The notes under the pieces are model-generated. The model was given only the letters and a program-made list of their open reading frames with translations, did no database searches and was not told the DNA's origin. The position numbers and the translations under genes were made by a program. From Doris montereyensis (Eukaryota; Mollusca; Gastropoda; Nudibranchia; Dorididae): a DNA stretch of 64,000 nt. Positions 1-12,639 of the stretch are shown here, in pieces. The stretch covers positions 173,501-237,500 of the forward strand of contig JAXRKP010000667.1 of NCBI GenBank assembly GCA_037039925.1, read 5' to 3'. Position 1 is the first letter of the stretch; every line of letters starts with the position of its first letter.

Positions 1-785
1 TCATAGCAAGGAAAACCATGAGAATGAGATACGATTTTACACATTATGATATTACAGGCATACAAAGTAGGGGCCTACCTTATTTGGACTATATATTATA
101 AATGATCTTCCTAATACAATAAATTCTACTTGCAAAATATTTGCAGATGATACAAAAATATATTCCCAGATTTAAAAAGTATCAAGTATTGCAAAATGAT
201 GTACACTCTTTGTTGAGATGGCCTGAAGAATGGCAATTGGATTTCAATATTTCCAAATGTAAGGTCATGTATGTTGATAAAAATATCCCTATGATTTCAT
301 ATTTTGTTGACTCCAACAGATCCAATGACTTCCATTGATCTCGGTGTAATCTTTGATGCGAATCTGAATTTTGATGAAGATATTCATGAATTCATTAATA
401 AGGCAAATAGGATGATTAGAATTATTTATAGACATTTTTCATATATGGATGTAAACATGTTTCTTACACTTTAGAAAACTTATTCAACCTATACTGGATT
501 GTGGAAATTGTATTTGGATTTTTTTTTAATTTAAATGGCAATCAATTCTTTTAGAAAAAATACAAAGATGAGCCACAAGATTATTGAGAGAATTGGAAGA
601 GGGTGATATGTCATATGTTGTAAGATTGACATTTCTCTGACCTCCCCTGACTAGAATACAGAAGAAAACGGGGATCTTATCCAATTGTTTAAAATTGTTC
701 AAAATATAGATAATAATAATGTTGACTATAAATCATTTTTCAACTATTCTCATATGGATTTTACTCTAGAAGATAGATTTAAGAT
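1..785 (+). pseudogene. Decayed non-LTR retrotransposon reverse transcriptase (left end outside window)
   Basis: Broken frames still spell the second half of a LINE reverse transcriptase. FADDTKIY, the catalytic YADD-type motif, lies near 138-165. It is followed by LLRWPEEWQLDFNISKCKVM near 205-265, an LGVIFDANLNFDEDIHEF block near 340-395 and a thumb-like block (ATRLLRELEEGD, then LEYRRKRGDLIQLFKI) near 570-705. Several frameshifts and stops make it non-functional. Known family pattern: Jockey/CR1/I-type elements have this order of blocks. It ends against the next element, whose 5' terminus is at 811. Confidence 0.8.
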
Positions 786-810
786 TTATATTACAGGAAG
801 TTCTACTTCT

Positions 811-2284
811 CCGGCAGTGGAAGAGGAAGCACCTGTACGGGAGTAGATGATCCCGCCCTCCACGAGTCTCCTGCTGCCTTGCAGGCAGGTCTTGGCTGAC
901 CAAAGACTAAGGGAGTTAACCCTAAAAGAAAACAACCCGCTGCCTTGCAGGCCGGTCTTGACTGACTTCAGGCTAAAGGAGTTAACCCTGACAGAAAATA
1001 ACAACCTGCTGCCTTGCAGGCTGGTCTTGAATGATTAAAGGCTAAGGAGTTAACCCTGACAGAAAATAACAAGGCCCGATAGTGGGCCTCAAGGTGGCAA
1101 CCCCACCATCTACCTAGGGTACAGTGGGCTTATCCCCTGCTTATTCAAAACAACCTGATTCAAAGTAATGTATACAATGATATACCCGGCTTGAACTTTC
1201 GAAGACGACTCTGGAAAAGAACACGGACTGTGATTATTGGAACATGGAATGTTAGGGCAATTAATGGAAAGGAGTTAGAATTAGCTGAAGAAATTTGGAA
1301 AAATCAAAGCAGACATTTTGGCTATTACAGAAACAAAGAAAAAAGGACAAGGAATAGAAAATGTAGGACCAAATCATACTTTAATCTTCTCAGGAGTAGA
1401 TGTCAAAGATAGAGCTAGAGCAGGAGTAGGCCTCCTGATGCATAAAAGATCAAGAAATGCTACTAGAAAGCTGGAAATTTGTAAGCACACGGCTATTAGA
1501 GGTAAATATTAAACCAAAAGGAAGAGAAATTAAATTATTAATAGCTTATGGACCAAACGAAGATGCCACCAAAGAAGAAAAAGATATATTCGAAAATGAT
1601 TTACAAATAGCTGCAGAGAATCTCAAACCCAAACAGGAATTAATGGTTTTAGAAGATTTAAACGCTAGAGTAGGCAACAATGTAGAAACATCAGGAGGAG
1701 TAATAGGTAAAGAAGGAGAGACAATAACTTCTCCAAATGGAGACAGACTAATAGATTCTTGCCTAAAGAATAACATGAAAATAGCTAACACATTTTTTCC
1801 TCATAAAGATAGCCACAAATATACAAGAGTAAATGAAGACATAGGTGAAAAGTCAATTATAGACTACATAATAGTTAACAGCTCCATTTTTTACAGTACA
1901 ATGGGTGCTAGAGTAAACAGAGGAGCAGAAATATTTAGTGACAGTGATCATCACCTAGTGATAGTCAAAATGAGATTATTAACTGAAGAAAACAAACAGA
2001 AAAGGAAAGAGAAGAAAGCTACTAAACTCAAAATGGAAGAACTAAATAAACCAATAGTAAAACAAAAGTACCAATCCAGGATAAAAAGATCTATCAGTGA
2101 AAGCAGATGGATCTGAAGGAAAGCACAATAGAAGAAAAGTGGCAAAAATACAAAGAAACACTCCTCAGGTATACCGAAGAGGTCTATAGTACAACAATAA
2201 GAAATCAAACCAAAGCAGATAGCATAAAAACTAAGATAGAAATGAATCAACTGAGATGGTTTGGGCATGTTAACAGAAATAATT
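811..2284 (+). mobile_element. APE-type LINE, copy A: 5' end and endonuclease, RT internally deleted
   Basis: The copy starts with CCGGCAGTGG, the same 5' terminus as the copies at 58590 and 28558. After a 5' region with three ~70-bp monomers comes the endonuclease: IIGTWNVRAINGKELELAEE near 1214, then frame-shifted AITETKKKGQG, LIAYGPNEDATKEEKDIFEN, DLNARVGNN, IDYIIVNSS and the catalytic SDHHLVIVKMR block near 1942-1975. These are the usual APE-endonuclease blocks (ETK, DxN, SDH). Around 2190 the sequence jumps straight to the element's C-terminal region (IRNQTKADSIKTKI, LRWFGHVNR). About 1.6 kb present in the 58590 copy, including the whole RT core, is missing. The 3' end is lost near 2284. 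Clade is RTE-like at best. Confidence 0.85.
867..1075 (+). repeat. Three ~70-bp tandem monomers in LINE 5' region (copy A)
   Basis: Each unit contains CTGCTGCCTTGCAGG, then GGTCTTG..TGA, an AAGG/AGG-GAGTTAACCCT segment and an AGAAAATAACAA-like end. The same triplet recurs at 58650-58855, and two units are in the inverted fragment at 28.4-28.55 kb. The monomers are therefore part of the element and not a local accident. Confidence 0.8.
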
Positions 2285-2743
2285 GTATGATGCATGAGTG
2301 GCCAATGTTTACTGTATGTTCAATCAGTTTTAATTTGCATTAAGATGTATGGGGCATTTAGAAGTCAAATGACCTAATAGCTCTCTGACAAGACATGGAT
2401 ACACGGACCTGAGATTCTATTCTCCTCTCCAAACGAATGGACACAAAAGTCATTATCCATATTGAATCAAAACGGAAATCGTATTTCTTCGAATAGAGCC
2501 GCAGTCTTCCACTCATCGAAAGATTTTATTTGTTTTGCGTTAACAGGGCCGGCTAAGATGAAAAATGATATAAGGTTACATGTCTCTTTGTAAGTGGTAT
2601 AATTATTATGGTGCGATAGCTATGCCAAGTCCAGCCATGTAAATAAGTGAATCTAAGTCTGTCAGAACAAATTTAAGGTATGATGGTAACTACTCTATGT
2701 AAGCAGGTCTCGTATGCATCTTAGATCATGACTGGTTAAGTAG
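2285..2743. other. No gene recognised
   Basis: AT-rich sequence between the truncated LINE and the minisatellite. I see no supported coding exon, RNA gene or terminal repeat. Confidence 0.5.
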
Positions 2744-3270
2744 GACTTGATTTCCAAGTTGGGGTCAATCAACACCAGGCTGGTAGATAACGACTTGATT
2801 TCCAAGTTGGGGACAATCAACATCTGTCTGGTGGATAACGACTTGATTTACAAGTTAGGACAATCAACATCTGTCTGGTGGATAAAGACTTGATTTACAA
2901 GTTGGGATCAATCAACACCTGTCTGGTGGATAACGACTTGATTTCCAAGTTGGGGTCAATCAACACCTGTCTGGTGTATAACGACTTGATTTCCAAGTTG
3001 GGGTCAATCAACACCTGTCTGGTGGATAACGACTTGATTTACAAGTTGGGGTCAATCAACATCTGTCTGGTGGATAACGACTTGATTTACAAGTTGGGGT
3101 CAATCAACATCTGTCTGGTGGATAACGACTTGATTTACAAGTTGGGGACAATGAACACCTGTCTGGTGGATAACTTCTTGATTTACAAGTTGGGGTCAAT
3201 CAACACCAGTCTGGTGGATAACGACTTGATTTACAAGTTGGGGTCAATCAACACCTGTCTGGTGGATAAC
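2744..3270. repeat. 48-bp minisatellite, about 11 units
   Basis: Unit contains GATAACGACTTGATTTACAA, then GTTGGGGTCAATCAACA and CCTGTCTGGTG. Units differ by a few substitutions (TTTCC/TTTAC, ACACC/ACATC). The unit is 16 codons long, so an open frame runs through about nine units and translates as repeats of DNDLIYKLGSINTCLV. The third unit lacks one base (AAGTTAGGACAA). Open frames are automatic in a unit divisible by three, so I do not call a gene. Confidence 0.9.
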
Positions 3271-4090
3271 AAAAGACAGCGTGTTGGCGGCGGATTGTCT
3301 TGCTATTGAATGCGACTCGCCAGGCACGCGACACGACCCGAGTGAGCCGGCCTCAGATGGGTGGCTTCTGTACTGTCTTTACGGAAGAGCAAATGTGCTA
3401 CTTCGCCATGCTCTTTTTCTTTGAAAACTGATTGGTATGATTTATTATGTAATGATCATCAACCTGTTTTATTTCATCCAGTATCTTGATCGTTTCCCAT
3501 TCCCGCATAATTTGCTTCTTTTTCAATTGATCTTATCTTTCGTTTTTTATTCTTTGATCTTTTCTGTTTTAAAACAGTGTTAGTCTTCCCATATATCTCA
3601 TTTCATTATGCTTATTTACCTCTATTTGTTATGACTTTTCTTTATATTTTATATCCGTTCCTTCAATATGCTCGGTGAGTCAGACAGGAGAACGAATAAG
3701 AAACTCTTCAATGAAAAGGGCCTTGTTTCCTTGAAATTTCCCCAACCCACCATATACATGTACCATGCTTTTAGGGTGAATAAGAGGGAACAGCAAGATG
3801 AAAGAAAAGTGCAAGGAAAGAAGTAGGACCTACCAGTAGGCCCCGCCAAATGCCAACCAATAAAAAGTGATATTACTCTCGATCAGACAACTACAAGTAA
3901 GAACAATAACACTCACTTTCAACATTATCAATCAACAACAACAACAACAAAAATCCGAATACATGGAAGGTACCCAGAGTGGCCCAGAAGAAATAAAAGG
4001 GAAACAAATATTAATAGAGGGAACATTTTCGAACATATTTTCATCGTAAAATGCCTAGTACATGTTTTGCACATTATAATGTCTTGCTCA
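3271..4090. other. No gene recognised
   Basis: Unique-looking AT-rich sequence with short CT-rich tracts. No exon with convincing splice sites or family motif was found. Confidence 0.45.
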
Positions 4091-4595
<505 letters not shown>

Positions 4596-5286
4596 CATAA
4601 ACAATGAGAGGTAAATAGAGAAAAGAGAGAGAGAAATTATAAATACATAGAGAACACTTTGTGATGCATTGATTAGTGTTTAGATCTACATCTAGTTTCT
4701 ATATATTCTTGTGTGTTGTGTGACGAAGGGTTATAACCGAAACGTCACGTGTTTTTTTGTCTTTATTGCCGGAGTTGTCACTTATTGTTGTTTTTCACCT
4801 TTAACCAATTAAGAAACCAGCTAGGTGTTCTATTGTTTTTATTCAGAAATAATCTTACAACAGGAAAAAAAATAAGGCAAGGGTGCCGAGTCAGGACCTC
4901 CCATCAAACTCACTATTACCTGTGCTTGGTCAGGTTGTGTACGAGGTATGCAAACTAGTGACATTGTCAGGTTTCGCCGCTGGTGACACCATGCGCAGCC
5001 TGTAGTTGTTTCTCCTACCTCTCACTCTCACTTTTCCTGTGGTGCCCTCTGGCCATGGGAATCAATATAGCTAAGTTAACTGTACAAAAATAGTCCCGGA
5101 AAAGGTCAAAGGTTATTCTCTTCTTTGCATGTTCAAAAATAATAAATTTTTTATTATCTCCTGGCGTGGAGTTTCGCTGACCGACGAATTCTATTTTTAT
5201 GGAGATTCTCATCATCTAGACAGCCAGAAACTTCATTTGTGTTATGACACACGTTATTGTCATCTCTGTCTGTGTTAGATCTGCAT
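4596..5286. other. No gene recognised
   Basis: Contains a short imperfect inverted repeat near 4717-4749 (GTGACGAAGG...CCGAAACGTCAC), of a kind seen near ends of retroelements. No frame or structure here can be assigned. Confidence 0.4.
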
Positions 5287-5287
5287 T

Positions 5288-5346
<59 letters not shown>
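5287..5346. repeat. (TC)n microsatellite
   Basis: Pure TC dinucleotide run of about 60 bp. Confidence 0.97.
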
Positions 5347-5352
<6 letters not shown>

Positions 5353-8300
5353 TCAGAAACAGATGTGTTATTACATTGCCTACATCGAGTTTTATGATTT
5401 ATATCATTGAACATGACATGGAATAATTTTACTGCACCACCTACAATAAGTTGCCACGCCTCAGGATATGGTGAACATGTATAATGTTAAAATAAGGGAA
5501 TAAAATGGCATGATGGGCACAATGTCATGATAGATCATACACAATTAGATCAAGCTATTTCGTGAACACGATGAATAGCAAACTTCTCATGAACCAATTT
5601 TGTATTCTTTTGTGTTTGTAGCATTCCATTCGGTACTATTACGCACCAGGGAAAGGGGAGGGGGGAGTAGGTCAGAATATTTGACTAGATATTACAATCT
5701 TTCTGAATTTTTTATTTGATGGAAAATGAATTAAACATATGTTGTATATAAACAAAAATATAAAACACTAGAAAAACAAATGTTTGGACGAACAGGAGAG
5801 GAAGACTAAACACCATCATAGCTGTAAATGTGTTTATCAAGTTTCAATTCATTCAAAAACACCGATTCACGCAAGTGGAATGTGTCTTTGTGTAAGTTCT
5901 TTCATCAACAGTTCTCTAAATCAAGCAAGCTTTTCACAAACAACTTGTAGTGTTATACTGAGACTAATAATAAAATGCTTATGATGATGAATGTTTGTTG
6001 GTCTCGATGTCAAAATGGCTGTGTGTCCGCCCTTCCCTGGGATATTGCTGTGAAGCTATACATTCTGATCTAGATCTAATATTTGGATCTAAATCTAGAC
6101 AGAGTCTAAAAATTCTTAGACTTGTTGAAGATATGAAATGTGTGTGAAAACAAGGAAATAACAAAACTTTCTTAGATTTAGGCACTCTAAAGAGCCTGAG
6201 CCTTAGAGGTAGATCTAGATCTAGAAGAAAAGATTAGATCTGGATATGGAAGTCTATTCCTTGGAGGTTCTTACTCTTAAAAGGATAAGAGCTATAGATC
6301 TGGAGGCAGAGGGAGGTAACATAGCAGTTGATCACAGGAGGTGTGGTTGGGCAGCAAAGCCAAAGGGACCTACCATGGCACTCCTTAACTCTTTGAAGGC
6401 TAACCTTACCTCAATATCAGATAATCTTGTTCTTCAATATTAACTAATAGTTTTTCTTGCCCTTTGATGGTACCTCTGTGTTTTGTAATGGTTATTATCT
6501 AGTTTTAGGTGAACAGCATTTATTTTTATTTTTAAATTGGAATCATTTTACATCCTCACATCTAAATAAAATGATGGAACAATAATGAAAGGTCTAATAG
6601 TATTTATAGCAATCTTTATTAATACAAGGGAAATGAAACAAATAAACACAACAATGCTGAACAAAACTTTTACTAATCAACCATGACCATCAACAGAGCA
6701 AGCCTGTGCATAGGTAAACACATTCCAACTGATGAAAGAAACAGAGAGAGGAGGGCGGAGAGAAAGAGGAAAGGGCAAAGAAAACAGGTTTAGTTGGGGT
6801 AACTTTCCATAGGGGGGGGGGGGGACCATGTGGCTACATGATCAGGCTTTACCCAGTCATTCAATATTAGGGTGGCTGGCCGAATATTATCCTAAGTTTC
6901 AATGAATGGCATTTATTTTTATTTCTAAAGGAATCATGCTTCCCATGCTTTTGAAAACAACCACCTTTCTTCATATGACCTATCATTCCCATGATGAAAG
7001 AAACAGGCCCTCTCTTCTCCTTTACAATGATATGTGTGGCAACAGCGTTCCCAGACCTAACATTGCTTCCCATGCTTGTTCATCCTTCCTACAGTTCAAT
7101 AGTAATCCTCTCTTCTCCTCACAAACAGTGGCCATCCTTCTGTATTTTTGGCTGATATGGTCCAGTAGTTTTTAACATCCCCCCCCCACTTCTGGATGTA
7201 AACTTCCCTCCTCTGGAGTAAACTTCTCTCAGGAGTCCTTTATATACAGTAGGAAGATAGCCTTGTCAAATAGTTTGTCATGTCTAAACACTTCAAATAG
7301 CTGCCCTTCCTCTTGTCCAGATACCATATATATGTCATCATGACCATGTGAAATGATCTGTTTGAAAGATCAAAATCCCTTTGTTGCTGGTCGCTGAACT
7401 CAGATGAAAGCTTCAACATTCCTTGTACTTCCAGCACTCCAATCTCTTCATTCTTATGTGAAAAGAGGTGAAAGAAATATATGTTTTGAAATATTATGTA
7501 ACGTTTGATAATATCAACACAATGCTCCCCTGATTGGTCAACCCTGAATATGGCTTCTTTCTATTGATTTAAGGTCACACCCTCCATTCAGGCAAACCCT
7601 AGGTGTGCAATGTGATTGGCCACTGATATCTTTTATTTGTATCAATCAACTATTTCTTACTTTGAGTGGGGCGTGGACTAAAGTGTGACATCAGTCCAGA
7701 TGTTGCGTCGGTCATACAAAGACAAGAGTTTTTAGTTTTGTCCATTTTGCAGAGGGTCCATAGCCTGCATTTGAGATAGAGCTTTTAGTGTGTTTTTGTA
7801 TCTCTTTAAAAGAAATATCGAGTGTGTGTTAGACTCGGAAATAAACTATCACTTCCACCCCTTTAGAAGAATAAACTTTCTCGGTTTGTGGCATGGGTTA
7901 ATCAGTGTAATTGGTCAAAATAGAGGCATTCCCAAAGCCGTCTTTGAGTGCACCGCAGTGAAGTTATATGGGATCCGCCACTAACGCTTTGTCTCGCTGG
8001 GAGTGATGCAAATGTAGGGACCCGCCATTAGCGTAGGTGTGCTTAGAGTGATCAGCGGCATGCAAAGATAATGGGACCCGCCTGAAAAGTAAAGCACCCA
8101 GTGTTACCGGAAATTACCATATTACAGTGAGGGGTTGCCCCAGCCATTTGCATGAAAAAACGAGGATATGCAATAGATGAAGCTAGGATTTAGACTTAGT
8201 TTGAACATGAGTTCACGTTTACAGATGATAAAAGACCTACAAAACATGCATTTTCTATAAGTTGAAATAAGGAATTCATTTTGAGGTGTTATTGCAACAA

Positions 8301-9110
8301 GAGAAACTTAAACTAAGGGCTAAACAATAGCAGCAATAGCCGTGTAATCAACTTAGGCTTGCACGAAGTTTGTTGAGTGGGAAGCGTCACTTTGACGAAT
8401 GATATCGAGGCTGCCGGGAAAGCCACTTACTGAAAATAAATTGGGTTAACACAAGAAAAGCGCTCGCTCAGTCAGCGCAATGGCAGCTACACATTAGTTG
8501 ACACGCTGTTGGCTAGTTGGCGCGAGGCTGCCCATGAATTTTTACAAGTTCACAGGGAAGTGTGATTTCTGACCAGGCCATCACCAATCTATTAAATTCA
8601 GTCGGAGACAACAAGACCAATTTCGCATCTGTACAAACACACATTCTTATATCAGCTCAATCACACACCAGCTCACATTTACACTCCTCTGGCGATGGAC
8701 TTGTCCTAGTAGGGTCATTCTATTTTACGATAGGGGTGGCCAATGAATGAGACTTGTAATAAGCAAGCCTACTTCATGCATAGAACAACTGTTAGCATGG
8801 TTACTATCAGTTGTCCAAGGCAACGATAATGATGGACACGCCCCTTTAGAAATAAACTCATGAAGGCGTAAAAGCTTATGAGTGTCCTTTTTCCTGTTTA
8901 CTAAATGGTTAACCAACCGGGGAGCATTGTTTTAAAAGAGGATGAGCGTTTGTAAGACAGTAAGAGGGTGACAAAAAGGAGGAATATTCAGGCCTCTCTT
9001 GACCTGTCCTTCTTTCGCGGCAAATGCCGGGCATCGTGCTGAGAGGTTTGTAGTAGGTAGCGGTAAATCCCGGGCGTAGAGCTGAACGGAGTGCTGTGAC
9101 AAACCGGTCA
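5347..9110. other. Long gene-poor stretch
   Basis: No exon is supported. Visible items are a G13-type homopolymer near 6811, clusters of the word AGATCTAGA around 6070-6240, and three imperfect copies of a GGGACCCGCC-containing motif at about 7965-8085. A 65-codon frame at 6246-6443 has no recognisable domain and no flanking splice signals. Confidence 0.4.
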
Positions 9111-9114
9111 TAGC

Positions 9115-10290
9115 CGTACCAGGGTTAACTCATTTAAGGTTTAACCCCGCTAAAAGTGGCTGCGCGTTAGACAGCCCACTGTGTTTAGCCTACCCGCCCA
9201 CTAATTGTCTTCCATTGTTCAACCCGGCTGTCGGTAACACCTCTTTTCAACGATCAGATTGGCTCAGTAAACCTATTTTTATTACAACTTACTTTAACCC
9301 GAGAAGAGCGCCGGTCCTTTATTTTGGGCATGTTGCGGTTGGCCTGGGCAGTGCACAGGCCCTATATTTAGGGCCGCCGTCATTGGCACAGGAAGTGTGC
9401 AGGCCCTATATTAAGGGCCAGACGTCTAGGCGTCTTGATTGGAAATTTCCACTTTCCTTAACCCTAGAACTGGCCGATCATCGGCCATTATGAACCTTTC
9501 CGTGAAGCCCGTCATTGATGGTATTTATAGTTACTGTGCTGTCTTTGTTTAACATGCACACATTTTATCATTCTGCTTCAATCGTTTACGTTTTTTTATG
9601 TGTTTTTATTTGTATCATCAATTTTGTCGTAATGGACTGTTACAATAGTGGCACGGGAGAGATAAGAATCCTATTATTTTATCCTAATGCCAACCATAAG
9701 AAGCATACGGGAAGCTTAGAAAATGTAAACACGCCATGTTGATCAGGTTATGGGGAAATTGAATCTAGGTCGGGGAATCTACACACTGATTAGTTAAACG
9801 GTTTAACCCGGCCGAATACGGCTGCAAGTTGGACAGCCCGCTGTGTTTAATCCATTCGCGTGCTAAGTGCTTCCCATTGGTCAAGCCGGCCAAACCCGGC
9901 TGTGGATAACACATTCTCTTTCAACAATCAGATTGGGTCGGCAAGCCTATTTTTTGTTACTTATTTAAGTGCTTATTGCTAGAAAGCTGATTGGTCTGTT
10001 TAAGCCTCATTCTGACACTAAAGGTCATGATCCTAATGTAATAGCGTCACTTTCCGCGAAGCCCGTCATTGATTGTATTTTTGCTACTTTAAACACAAGC
10101 ATTTCACTGTTCTACTTCAATCCTATGTGTTTTTAATGTGTTTTCTCTTTTTGTTTAATTTGTATCAATTTTGTCGAATGGGCTAGTACAATATTGACAC
10201 GGACAGAAGAATCCTTTTCCCACTGTCACCCATTAGAAGCACACGGGAAGCTTAGAAATGTAAACACACCACTGTGATCTGGTTGCAGGG
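9115..10290. repeat. Diverged direct duplication of a ~600-bp segment
   Basis: The segment at about 9120-9745 recurs at about 9780-10285. Shared landmarks in the same order are: AACCCGGCTGT..ATAACAC, CTTTCAAC.ATCAGATTGG, GAAGCCCGTCATTGAT, ATCAATTTTGTCG and CACGGGAAGCTTAGAAA-like sequence. The first copy also holds two 18-bp near-palindromes GGCCCTATATTTAGGGCC (9358) and GGCCCTATATTAAGGGCC (9402). CCAAT/ATTGG words are frequent. It could be a tandem repeat or a duplicated regulatory segment; no coding signal is seen. Confidence 0.65.
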
Positions 10291-10781
10291 AATCGAATCT
10301 AGATCAGCATCTTCTGTTCAGGGAATCAATGCACTAATGAGTGTGATTGTATGCCTCTATACTTTTCTTTTTATATATCATGGGCTTATCATGTGTGCCA
10401 TTCTGCTAACACTGATAAACTTCACGGCTATATATAACAGTGAGGATGCGATATAAGTAATAGGCCGACATTTGCCAATAGAGAGAGGGGGAAAAAGAGA
10501 AACACAACAACAGCAACAAAAACCTTAACGAAAAGAAATTGCTTTTGTCGACAATTCCCCCGTACGTGCCAGCCCTTAAGGCTGATGCCTGGCGCCAGGT
10601 ATTCACCATAGGCCGTGCCCAAACAAACAAAAACAACTGATTGTGTGATTGCATTTTCGAAATGATCGCCTTTGAATGAAGCCAAGATCCACTCATGATT
10701 AAATAATTTCAATTGGTCCACATTTTTATGACTGTCAGTGATAAATCTGTGTGTTAACTGTTATTAGCTAACCAATGTGTT

Positions 10782-10782
<1 letters not shown>

Positions 10783-10868
<86 letters not shown>
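10783..10868. repeat. (TC)n microsatellite
   Basis: TC dinucleotide run followed by a CCTT/CCCT-rich tail to about 10915. Confidence 0.97.
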
Positions 10869-10872
<4 letters not shown>

Positions 10873-10919
10873 TCCTCCCTTCCTCCCTCCTTCTCCCTCC
10901 GTCCTCTCTCTCTCTAGAT

Positions 10920-12639
10920 AAATGAGGTGGGAAAGGTAGCCACGGCCAACAGCAATCTACTTTATTATTTTACACAAACACAACATTCGTAATTTTTTTA
11001 ATAAGCTAAAATCAACGAAATCCTTCACACCCACTGGTTTTTGATATCGCTGATTCCAAATTTGACATTGAAAATGAACTTAAGTATGTTATAATGAATT
11101 AAATTTTCTAGGCTTTTATCCTCCCCTCCCTAGCCCTATGTCACATTTCCGGTCGAGCAGACACCAAGATGCCAGCGGTGACAGGGGCGCTCCTTGATAC
11201 AACGTACGTAGTCTGGGTAAAATTCGCGTCACCATCCGATTTTTAAATTACAGGTATGGCTAACGTGTGTACGCCTTTCGTGTCCCATGGAAATGATTAC
11301 AGTGATTTAAAGACATGCTATCTTACTTCGAATACTTACATTATTTATTACATGAAATGGATGCAAAATACATACCATTGAAAGGGGCTTTCAGTCCCAT
11401 CAGTACTCCGAAACTTATACCCCCTTTAATGGCAGAGACTCAGAGAGATTTGACGTGAAGGTCCGGAGACACCATTTTGATTTTGCACGACTACCATTGC
11501 ACTTTGCCAGACATGCCAGCGATTGGCAGACTTTTTGTTATTTACCGTGAAGGGGTTACTTCAAGTTAAATTTATCAATGCTGTCTGAAGTATTACAATT
11601 ACAGGCCATTGTGTGCGAGTAAGAATTAGTTTGTGCAGTCAGAGTCTGTTTTTCAAATTGAAAAAAAGTTAGCAGCTAGCTATGAGTGAATGTCACTAAT
11701 TTTAGGGGTATGCAATGATGCTATAACAAACAAGATTCACAGTATAGAGCAGTCAGTGCTAAGGCTATTTAATGGAATTATTTTCAGAGGATCTTAAAAT
11801 GTGTGTTTTATCTCTTGTTTGATTTTGTCTTTTTCAGATCAAGTCTCAATGGGGAGCTACCTTATTGAGCATATCATGATGACATATCATAGTATTGTAA
11901 GAAGTAATTCATTGTATTGTAAGAAATAATTGCTTGTCAAGTAATTAATTACAAAATTATCTTTTATTAAACATGTTACTTAAGGACAGAGATAGCTGAA
12001 ATTAACTATGATCTTTCAAAGCAGCCTATGACTTATCATTCATTGGCTCATAATGAGAACGATTACATTTTCCAATGAAAAAAATGATGATAATACTTGA
12101 TTAAAATTTTGCAGCATACTGTTTTTGTGGATGTTTTTCCAATATTTTTTCTTTTTGTGTCTTCATGAAATCATATTTTTTTAAAATCTGACTGAGAACC
12201 TGTAGCCACCTGCAAAACTTTTTGCCATATGCTCCTTGATTATCCTGATCTAGATTTTAATGAAATAGATGTCTGTCCAAGTTTAGTTTTTGTCATACAC
12301 ATATATGTTGTCTCATCTTCAGATCAACTACATTCAACCTTCTTCATTTTCTTAGCTTTTAGTGATTGGCTACTGAGAGAAGTTTAGCTCTTTAGACTTA
12401 GGAGCTGAAAATAGAGAACAAGTCACAAATTAGGTCCAGCGGGTGTTGCTTGTCTTTAGTACAGTATTTTGTAATGAGATCATCACACTACCTTTTTTTT
12501 AAAGATAGAAAATAGATGCCTTTCACAATGAACTTGACCACCATGTCTCAACACAATCTGGAGATATAAGACAACATACGACAAAACTCTTGAATGAAAT
12601 TAGACCCGGCACTGAAGACAAAGTTGAAGCATAATAAAA
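10920..12639. other. Gene-poor stretch upstream of RNF111-like gene
   Basis: No coding exon is supported. A small GC-richer patch near 11140-11250 includes an ETS-like TTTCCGG and a GG|GTAAAA donor-like site. It could be a non-coding first exon or promoter of the downstream gene, but this rests only on composition. Confidence 0.3.

Noticed and set aside
4717..4749. Hammerhead-ribozyme-like hairpin (TGACGA...CGAAAC)
   Set aside because: The core position C3 is G and no cleavage-site helix can be drawn convincingly; such a motif would be inactive.
6246..6443. 65-codon frame starting MEVYSLEVLTLKR
   Set aside because: Short, isolated, no domain, no splice or polyadenylation context.
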